Shown: positions 60,642-64,000 of the stretch, in pieces
How positions within the stretch are numbered: position 1 is the first letter of the stretch
Layout: each line of letters opens with the position of its first letter
Source: Theristus sp. LFF4_11
Lineage: Eukaryota; Nematoda; Chromadorea; Monhysterida; Xyalidae
Assembly (NCBI GenBank): GCA_030248135.1
Contig: JASANC010001016.1
Coordinates: 30,581 to 94,580, forward strand
Direction of reading: 5' to 3'
Length of the DNA stretch: 64,000 nucleotides
The notes under the pieces: generated by a model
Database searches by the model: none
Seen by the model: only the letters and a program-made list of their open reading frames with translations
Told to the model about the DNA's origin: nothing
Translations under genes and position numbers: made by a program

Positions 60642-61147
60642 GGTTCAGTGATTTGTGTCACCGCTAAAGATGAGCTGATTGGTTAGTTAGTTTGCCTTCT
60701 TGACGTTATATGCACGTTGTTGGGAATAATGGTCCATTTCTTCAATTCGAAACGGTCCACCGATTTCAAACGATCAATAACCATTGTTTTTCAACTCTTT
60801 GTATGGCTTTTATGCACGCTTCGAGAAAGTGATTTTACTTTTTACTCACTGCTTGGTGCTGGTGAGTAACTGTGATTTTTTTTACTTTTCAGTTCCATTT
60901 TGTGAAGTGCGGAAATGGCACTGATAAAAAGTGCAACTTTTCTCATAAAATGAAAATGCACTTTTGTTTTTTGGTACCCAGAATTTGATTGTATAATTCG
61001 TTTATTTTTTAGCATTGAGTTTCAAACGTTTTAGACACCCTGTGTACGTGCGTAGTTTTACACCGTGCATACTGTGATTCGTCTGACTTTTTGGACCTTT
61101 GTCCGTTTTTTTCACTTACGCGCGGTGTTGGTACGATATGTTTGCTA
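60642..61147. other. WASP 3' flank
   Basis: T-rich intergenic sequence with no exon recognised. AATAAC-type signals occur but no clear AATAAA close to the stop. Confidence 0.4.
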
Positions 61148-61618
61148 TATACCGTATTACCCCCATTAAACCCCCCCCCCCACCATTAATCCCCCCCCCA
61201 CCAATAAACCCCCACCCCCCGACCAGTTTCCGAATAATCCCCCCCCCCCACAAATAATCCCCCATGGGGGATTATTGGAGACCTGTTTGAAACACATACC
61301 CAGCGAATTCAGTGGCTGGTTGCAGTGAAAATGATGAAATTGTGCTACCAAAGGCCCCAAATGGGTGAGTTAATAGTAATTTCATTACAAAAGGCTGTTA
61401 TAAAAGGAAATTTCTATGTAGAGTAGAAGTTTCTGCGACTTTCTTGCCTGCCATGCAATGTATTTTTGCCATTTTTCAACAAACCCCCACCCCTAGAATT
61501 TTTTTGTAAAATAAACCCCCCCCCCACCAATAATCCCCCCCCACCAATAAACCCCCACCCCTAAAAGTCGCTGACGTATTAATCCCCCATGGGGGTTTAT
61601 TGGGGGTAATACGGTATA
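61148..61618. mobile_element. Small inverted-repeat element with TATACCGTATTACCCCC ends
   Basis: Left end TATACCGTATTACCCCCATT; right end AATACGGTATA preceded by TTTATTGGGGGT, an inverted match of about 20 bp. The interior has C-rich arrays (CCACCAATAAACCCCC) on both sides of a unique 230-bp core. The palindrome AATCCCCCATGGGGGATT occurs near both arms. TA at the borders suggests a mariner/pogo-type non-autonomous element. No ORF. Confidence 0.65.
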
Positions 61619-62156
61619 AGTCTTGCAAATCTCGGTAAAATATCAAAAGTATTTGCGATTTTCAAGGTTTTTAAATCGGTTATTGGAAATGCACTTTTAA
61701 TTTTATATTTTAACCGCTATTGCTAAAAATTTCGTTTTTTGTTTCTTCTGTACGTCTTTCTGTGATGAGCCCTTTTGTGGGTGATTGATCGATCGCAATG
61801 CAATCAAACCTGAATTCTTTTCTGTGTTGCTTTTTTGGATATTTGTACATTGTCACAAATTTTGATTTGTAACTTCTTCAAAAAGTTGCTTCTGCTGTTT
61901 GCTTCGGAAATTGGTGTGGTGACATAAAAATTTCTTATTGATCAAAAATAGGGTTCTTGCTGTTGCAGTGTTAACATTTTATTCATCATCGCATTTGCTT
62001 CTGATAAAAAGCCTAAAAACTGCTGTATATCATGCATATAACCTAAAAAGTTTCAGTGGATGCGATTTTCCAGCGGTTTCATCGCATTTTATTCTGCCGT
62101 TCGGTGTGTGATTGTTTTGAACGCTCTAACAACTTTACAGTGTTCAGCGGCCGCAA
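61619..62156. other. 5' flank of SUCLG2
   Basis: AT-rich, no repeat family or exon recognised. Presumably contains the promoter and 5' UTR. Confidence 0.4.
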
Positions 62157-63961
62157 ATGTTGCGCCAATTCTACACCAGACTGCTGTCGGCCACCACGGC
62201 TAACATTGACATCATTGTGGTATGTTTGCTTTGGTTGAAATGTATCCAGTCAAAGCCGCGAACAATCAGTGAACTCCTGGTCGGAAGACTGTGCACAGTG
62301 TCGAATGGCGCTGTGTGTTGCAGTTGGCAGTGTGTGTGCGCCTGTGCAGCACTGCTGTCGTGTCGGGCGAGCGTCATCGTGTTGCATTGTGCGTGTGTTG
62401 TGTTTCAGTGCAAACGTTCGCTGAGTGTGCACGAGTTTCACAGCAAGAGTTTGCTCGAGGCGCATGGCGTCAGCGTGCAGCGATTCTTTGTGGCGCACAG
62501 TCGCCAAGAAGCGGCCGACCGTTTGCGCTCATTCCGTACGTTCGTACGCTTCTGTCCTGTGGTGTTTACTGCAAGCTGTTTCAGAAGTAGTGGCTAGGTG
62601 TTTGACGCGTTATTGCTCGAGTTCTATTGATCCATTTCTAGCGAAATTTTACACAGTTGTTTTGGAAGACTTAGATTTGTTCGAAATTTCAGGCCAATTC
62701 ACCCACCTGCACACGAATAACAGAGCAAAGCACAAAAAGTTTAAAAAATGGACCAGAAAATACCAGATTACACGATCGGACAACAAAGCACAACACTCAA
62801 TGCAAGCATTCAAAAGAACACTGCAAAATGTATGTGGCGATGACAGCAAACAGCAACAACGACAACAGTCAACTGAATCAAATTTCTCAAAGTGTCCACC
62901 ATGAGTCTCAATGCATCGCTTGCATCTATCCGTCACGGCCAAAACCACCTCGCGCATGTACGCTGGTTCAGCACGTTCCAAAAGTTGGTAAATATGAAAA
63001 AAAAAACAGATCTGTTTATAAAACATTTTGTATTCATGCCTGCAACGATTCGGCTGCATACAAGCTAATGTTTCGCGCCGGTGCAAAAAAAGAACCTCCC
63101 AGTTGCGTGCTGAAATCAATTTTTTGTGTTTCTTTTATGTGGTTCAAAATCTAAACTTTCATTTTACATGGTTCAACACAACTCGTAAAATAAGCGTCAA
63201 ACACCTACCAACTACTTTTGAAACACCCTGTAGATTGTTTCTTATGATTTTCAAATCGTTGCAGATGCAAAAGAATATGTGATCAAGGCACAGATTTTGG
63301 CAGGCGGTCGAGGCAAGGGCACGTTCAGCAACGGCGTCAAGGGAGGCGTCAAGTTTGCAAGGAGGTTACTGCCTGCATGTCTTTTCTGTAACAATGCCAC
63401 AATCAGTCAGTTACAACAAAGCATTTAGAAATTTTTCTTGGTGGCATGCAATTACAGTCGAATGTTGCTAACAGTCGTGAGAGGTGGTGGTGACTGCACA
63501 GTAAGTTGCAGGGTGAGGATCTGCTCAATTCGTACAGCGGACGCCAGGGAAGCACCTGGATGCATCCCTATGAGCACTGAGTAGGGACGAAATCCCGTTC
63601 CGAGTCATATGCCTCCCAGTTTCAGCCAGTCGGATGCACTGCGTCACGTGCGAGACATGCTCGGTGAACGTTTGGTCACGAAGCAGACTGCTGCAAACGG
63701 TGTGCTTGTGCGCCAGGTTGGTCGTGTGTACAACAGCCAGTGTGTTTGCATATTCAAATGCTGCCAGTGTGTTTGCATTGCAAATGCTGTCGGTGTGTGT
63801 TGCAGGTGATGGTTGCCGAGGCGATTCCAGTGCTCGTCCGTGAGTGTTATCTGGCCATTGTGCTCGATCGTGAGCTTTGTGCGCCCGTCATTATTGCCAG
63901 CGCACATGGCGGCGTCGACATTGAACAGCTCGCTGCCACGAAGCCTCAGTTGCTTATAAAG
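62157..63961 (+). CDS. SUCLG2: Succinyl-CoA ligase beta subunit, GDP-forming type (5' part, runs off the window)
   Basis: Mitochondrial TCA-cycle enzyme coupling succinyl-CoA to GDP phosphorylation with the alpha subunit. Exons: 62157-62219, 62409-62535, 63265-63364, 63626-63716 and 63806-63961, all in phase (179 residues so far). The start [15 protein letters not shown] is Arg/Ser/Thr-rich and free of acids, like a mitochondrial presequence. The mature part begins [20 protein letters not shown]. The ATP-grasp nucleotide loop is visible as [20 protein letters not shown], followed by [19 protein letters not shown] and [19 protein letters not shown] and VMVAEA favour the GDP-forming over the ADP-forming paralogue. 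Intron 2 (62536-63264) carries a mariner-like element. Confidence 0.9.
62572..63230 (-). mobile_element. Mariner-like remnant, second copy, in SUCLG2 intron 2
   Basis: The ends match the 30272 element (GTTTCAGAAGTAGTGGCTAG left; ACTACTTTTGAAACACCCTG right, followed by TA), with a degraded left terminus. On the minus strand about 62960-62890 it reads [14 protein letters not shown] then [12 protein letters not shown], the transposase C-terminus without the stop seen in the other copy. The rest of the transposase is missing. Confidence 0.78.
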
Positions 63962-64000
63962 GTGCCCAGCATAGCACTGCGACCGTGTGCGTGTGGTGTG

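Noticed and set aside
63480..63600. Possible structured RNA in SUCLG2 intron 3 (GGGACGAAATCCC stem)
   Set aside because: A single short stem without further supporting structure or conserved boxes.
1..64000. CRISPR arrays, operons, rRNA or tRNA genes
   Set aside because: Genes are intron-split and eukaryotic. The repeats seen are transposons or minisatellites without spacer structure, and no cloverleaf or rRNA core was found by eye.

Overview
The window is animal nuclear DNA. It carries intron-split housekeeping and cytoskeletal genes (CPSF3, vinculin, DDOST, POLR1E, WASP, SUCLG2) with GT-AG and some GC-AG splice sites. The gaps between and inside them are filled with nested DNA transposons. 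Coding exons are moderately GC-rich and introns AT-rich. Vinculin has two rather than three central repeats and an extended proline-rich hinge, which suggests an invertebrate. A nematode-like ecdysozoan, possibly mermithid-like, is a guess the sequence does not prove.

Left part (1-22668). The 3' end of CPSF3 (plus strand) converges on vinculin (minus strand, 22668 down to 4117). I resolved 23 phase-consistent vinculin coding exons. Its intron 1 is 9 kb long and contains an unrecognised two-exon gene on the same strand (15850-14253). A 414-nt in-frame exon-like block (9638-9225) sits in another vinculin intron.

Middle part (22700-44000). This is a repeat island: hAT-like, MULE-like and mariner-like elements inserted into each other and into G/C-homopolymer-rich repeats. 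Target-site duplications can be read directly. Two genes lie in it: a carotenoid-oxygenase-family gene (33571-35735, plus) and an unrecognised coiled-coil gene (about 37760-36000, minus).

Right part (44000-64000). DDOST/OST48 (plus) has a decayed hAT element in intron 4. POLR1E/RPA49 (minus, 52602-49770) has a perfect 30-bp-arm hairpin in an intron. A second repeat island follows (52700-57200), then a WASP-family gene (57434-60641, plus) and the 5' part of SUCLG2 (from 62157, plus), which runs off the window and has a mariner-like element in intron 2.

The genes are not functionally linked. They cover mRNA 3' processing, focal adhesion, N-glycosylation, rRNA transcription, actin nucleation and the TCA cycle. 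The most unusual material is the nested transposon stratigraphy and the possible new vinculin exon. All exon borders are read by eye from splice consensus, reading phase and remembered family sequences. No search was run.
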